Of a DNA stretch of 64,000 nucleotides, positions 60,373 through 64,000 are shown piece after piece. The stretch comes from Stenopsyche tienmushanensis (taxonomy: Eukaryota; Arthropoda; Insecta; Trichoptera; Stenopsychidae): NCBI GenBank assembly GCA_008973525.1, contig WACJ01000517.1, positions 1,116,001-1,180,000 on the forward strand, in the 5' to 3' direction. Position numbers and translations under genes: made by a program. The notes beneath the pieces were generated by a model, which was not told the origin of the DNA, made no database searches, and worked only from the letters and a program-made list of their open reading frames with translations. The stretch's first letter is position 1. The number at the start of each line of letters is the position of its first letter.

Positions 60373-63300
60373 ATTCATGACTTCTCATGGTCACTAGTTG
60401 TCCTAAATTATTCAACCGAGCACTGCGAGCCTCAGTTTCAGTTTGAAACTATTCTTCAAATTATAGTACTATTTATAAACAAAATATTATACCAATATTT
60501 GAAAAGTGAGTCAATGTTGATAACATTTGATCTGGTTAGTCTAGATATAAAATAGAATTGAGAAAAACATTTTTTAATCAAATTAAGTCGCCTTGAAATA
60601 AACAAATTGTGGTGTCAATGCTAATGATTTTTATCACGTTTTACGACCAAAGCTCGTCAAATGTCGTAAAAACCCAACATCCATATAAATGATCCTCATT
60701 AATCACACTTCGTTGTTCAACTATTGTAAATGTATTGGATGGAGTCGCGTTCGCAATCTATTTACAAAATTGTTGTAAATTAGTTGATTGAATATTGGCA
60801 GGAAAATCAAGAAATAACAATTTCGTATCTCCCGAAGACGAAAACAATCTGCTGATTTGTCAACCTTATCTGATTAATAATAACGCAATAAAAATGCCCG
60901 TTGAATAATAAATAGAATACGAAGCAATGTTGTGCTTATTAATTAATCATAATTAAGGGTTTATTTTGCTCGAACAACTGCGGAATACCAAATTATCACG
61001 TCTTACATTTAGGTTTGATGTCCTGAGAAAATAATTGGAAATATGATTAAAAACGAGAACTCTAATATTTACTCAATTTGCGATTTATGAAATTTTTTTT
61101 GGTGGCGAAACTCCTTTGTAAATTTTTTCTCGCAATCCTTTTTCAACTTTTTGTCTTTTGTTAGACATTTCAAGAAGCACAAAGGAATCTCCAATTTCAA
61201 TTGCCAAAAAAGAAACGACATCGCCACATGACGTACAAACAAATTCTTTCAGCTGAAAAATATTATGTTGTTTTTGAAAATATTTATTTCACATATATTA
61301 AAAATAGCAATAGTCAAGTGTTGATGTAGTGGATTAGATCCTGAACACTTATGATTTGTGTTTAAATCCATGTAATGGAAAAAAAATCACCGCATCAACA
61401 AATTTAGAAGATCAGAAGTATAAATATTTTTGATTGATCACCTTTTTCTAGATTTTTATAGAGCTAAAAATTTAAGCACTGAGGCGATTAATAAAGTCGG
61501 GCAGGGCAGTCTCTGTGTAACTGGATTTACAATATCCCCCTATCTTTATTTGCCGTTAAAGTAATCTTAATTCGATCACATTTGTTTAGAAGAAAACATT
61601 AGCATTTAAAGGCTATATTTTTGTAAAATCTTCTTGGCTGATTTGATTTTAAGTATATAGCTTTTGTACTTAAATTCCAGTACAATTTATCTTGTGATCT
61701 CATGGTAATAATAACGTTTCAAATAGAAATTCTTCTGATTCAAGAGGAGGAAATATGCAACATTTAAACATTAAAAGGTCATTCGATCGTTCAATTATAT
61801 TTTACCTAAATTGTAACTAATCCCATATGTATCTTATATCGGCTTCAATGATTGCTAAAGAATTAATTAATTAAAAAAATACAAATTTCATTAGTAGGAA
61901 AGTGCAAATTGATCGTTTTAATATCATTTAACCCAAGATCTGCGGATGCGAGCAATTAAATCCTCAATGCTTAATAAATATTTAAGCAAACCATCAAAAT
62001 TTTCACCCCATAAGAAATTCGCCCTTATAACTCAATCATATAATTCGTAACATTTTCAATTCATGATTTACTTTTAGAAAATATGGATTTATGCTACTCG
62101 TTATTATCTGTTTTTTTTTCGTCTTTAAAATTTTTGTAAAAAAAGAATTTTTCATCATTCAATTAAAATGTATGGCCAAGGGACTAATTTTAATAAAGCA
62201 CTTGATGACATCAAAAAATTTGAACAAAGCTGTTATTGACTTTTCTTTTAGCTTTAAGAAGGTTCTTTGAATTTTCACCTATTATAAATTCACTCTATTC
62301 ATATTATAATTCAATTTCCATATTGATGGCGTTTATAGTTTTACTTTAAAATTTCATGTGAAAAATTTAGCCTTCTTTTAGTCCCACAATATAATCATTA
62401 TAATGTCAAGATAATTATTGACTAATTTATTGTACATCGGTTGTTTTTACGTTTCAAAATTTTCATATTTTAAAAGGTTTGTAGTAGATTAAACACTTTT
62501 TAACAATTTATCATTCGTTGAGGGCTGATAAATTCTGGAGGATTTAGCACGACACTTTTTTTAAGGGGCGATCCCTTTGGTTTAGATATAAAATACGACC
62601 AACAGCGATGTTTCGTGGACAGAAAAGCTTAACAAGATTAAGCGCTTAAAGTTTTCAGAGGATGTAAGTGAATCAACGAAATAATCGATGACGTGATGAG
62701 AGTCCTTTTTAAAAAATGCATGGACGTAGAAAAACGACGGTAATAAAGAACGGCCAAGGGAACATCTGCGGCCTTTCCAACAGTAAAAAAAAGTGCTTGC
62801 TTTGGAGAATAATAGCGTCCATCATTTTGAAACGCCGTTATTATTAATAATGGGATTTGAAATCTTGAGCTTTTACATGTTGCATATTTTGAACTTTTTT
62901 AACAGTATTTTCACCCAAAATCCGAAGAGGAATAAAATAATGTAACCCAAAGGCACGACAAATTTCTCGTGGGGATAAGTATTTTATTTAGGGAGGTAAA
63001 AGTTTCTTCGCCCACGACTGTTCCGTTATCCTTTTTGCTCCCGCAGACAATTTGCTTTGTCTTCTTCGATTGATTTATATGGAACTAGTTTTAAGTGAAA
63101 TAAAATTGATTACATGCTATAAATAACCTCGAAAGATCCCTTAATTATGTGTTGGAATTTTTGACAGGGCAATTAACTTTGCTGTTTGCATTTTTATATT
63201 GGATTATAATATATAGCAGATGTATTTTTGACAAGATCTCGGTAATAATCATTCAAAATAGCATGCACTTTATCATCATATTTTAAATTAAAATCATTCG

Positions 63301-63548
63301 TAATTTATTATGAATATGTATAAGTTTGGCGATTAGGCATCGATCAGACTTTGAAATAGATGGGTGAATATTAATATAATATATGATGTAAATGAAGTGC
63401 TTTCTATACATATCTGAAGAAGATGTTCCATATGTTTAAATGTTGGCAAAGTAGGTTAACTCTTAGAAACCCATTACAAAAGTTTGGACTTAAATTTTTA
63501 ATAAAGTTAATATAAAAGTTAACTTAAAATTAACTGAGAGGTGTCTAA
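60373..63548. other. AT-rich DNA, nothing firm
   Basis: 62530-62830 and about 63000 are less AT-rich and lack open frames with recognisable content. The end of this stretch may contain further decayed parts of the 63.5 kb transposon protein. Confidence 0.4.
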
Positions 63549-63881
63549 TGAATGTTTAACTCGACGGTTTGGCGACTGGCTCCAAAGCACCTGCATTCTG
63601 GTGTCAAAATCATTGAAATATTAACATACATTGCTGCTGGGATATTTAATAACGACTAAAGCTTAATTTTAAAGATAATGAATACATTTAATATAATTAT
63701 TGACACTTATTGTAAAGTTTTTGGTGAAAATATCGATGAAGCGCGGGTAGCGAGGTTGAACCGTAAAAGTCTTTCTGCGACAAAAGCAGCTCATATAGCC
63801 CGAAAACAACATTTAATCGAAGATAATCAACTTTTTGAGAAATCTAAAGATCTATTATATGCACCTGGAATCATTGGTTGA
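63549..63881 (+). pseudogene. C-terminal fragment of the same TQNNNE-type transposon protein
   Basis: NEC, a one-base deletion, then NSTVWRLAPKHLHSGVKIIE and IAAGIFNND are followed by an in-frame TAA. The same frame then runs open from 63678 to 63881 (67 codons), ending KSLSATKAAHIARKQ...LLYAPGIIG-stop. W-x-x-A-P-K-H is what normally follows the TQNNNE-x-x-N block, and a basic A-T-K-x-A-x-x-A-R-K region plus a terminal Y-x-x-G motif closes these proteins. Upstream parts are missing and no element ends were found before the window edge. Confidence 0.7.
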
Positions 63882-64000
63882 TCAGTAAGTCACTAAAATT
63901 GATAGTTTTATGGCATTAAAACTTTAAACAAGATTATCTGGAAACTGCATTTTCAAAATATTCGCCAGTTGTAACTTAAAAAATTTGGGATGTCTCTCAC

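Noticed and set aside
1..64000. tRNA, rRNA or CRISPR features
   Set aside because: I looked for T-arm (GGTTCGAATCC-like) sequences on both strands, rRNA-like GC blocks and regular spacer-repeat arrays, and saw none that hold up.

Overview
The window is animal, and almost certainly insect, nuclear DNA. It is AT-rich (roughly two thirds or more A+T by eye), has GT-AG introns of 2-7 kb, one multi-exon gene, and many decayed transposons of types common in insects: mariner, hAT, pogo/Tigger, piggyBac-like, TTAA-target Kolobok-like, R1-like and Jockey-like. I cannot name a species, and I see no bacterial operons, tRNA or rRNA genes, or CRISPR array.

The only host gene I can support is a class A (rhodopsin-like) G protein-coupled receptor on the + strand. 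Six exons (15450-15592, 19440-19654, 26560-26668, 28574-28671, 32449-32617, 34642-34769) join in phase and encode 287 residues from the start of TM2 to the proximal C-terminal tail. The key landmarks sit at family spacing: D2.50, C3.25, DRY, W4.50, the ECL2 Cys, P5.50/Y5.58, CWLP, NPIVY and a palmitoylatable Cys. The N-terminus and TM1 exon were not found and probably lie upstream of the window. The end of the tail is unresolved. It resembles neuropeptide receptors, but the subfamily is not assigned.

Layout. 1-15.4 kb: upstream or 5' intronic DNA with a degenerate tandem repeat (3.97-4.2 kb), a nearly full-length dead mariner (5.2-6.5 kb), a piggyBac-like deletion derivative (7.4-8.1 kb), a 715-bp TTAA-flanked element (10.5-11.2 kb) and a second piggyBac-like derivative (13.8-14.7 kb). 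15.4-34.8 kb: the receptor, with a hAT derivative in the first visible intron, an R1-like fragment in the second and a second, inverted and deleted mariner in the third. 34.8-64 kb: gene-poor DNA with pogo/Tigger, Jockey RT and Jockey endonuclease fragments, a GC-rich LTR-like island (44.1-44.5 kb), a TTAA-flanked foldback element carrying a transposase-like remnant (50.1-51.0 kb), a short piggyBac-like element with a perfect 24-bp palindrome (52.9-53.4 kb), an inverted second copy of the 715-bp element (59.6-60.4 kb) and, at the right edge (63.5-63.9 kb), another fragment of the protein family seen at 50.2 kb.

The less ordinary signals are: several unrelated TTAA-target element families in one window; piggyBac-like derivatives with palindromes just inside an end; a shared ACGCGTTTTTCTCGAAAC-type motif in otherwise different repeats; a nested foldback; and three pairs of inverted repeats that enclose or overlap the receptor locus.
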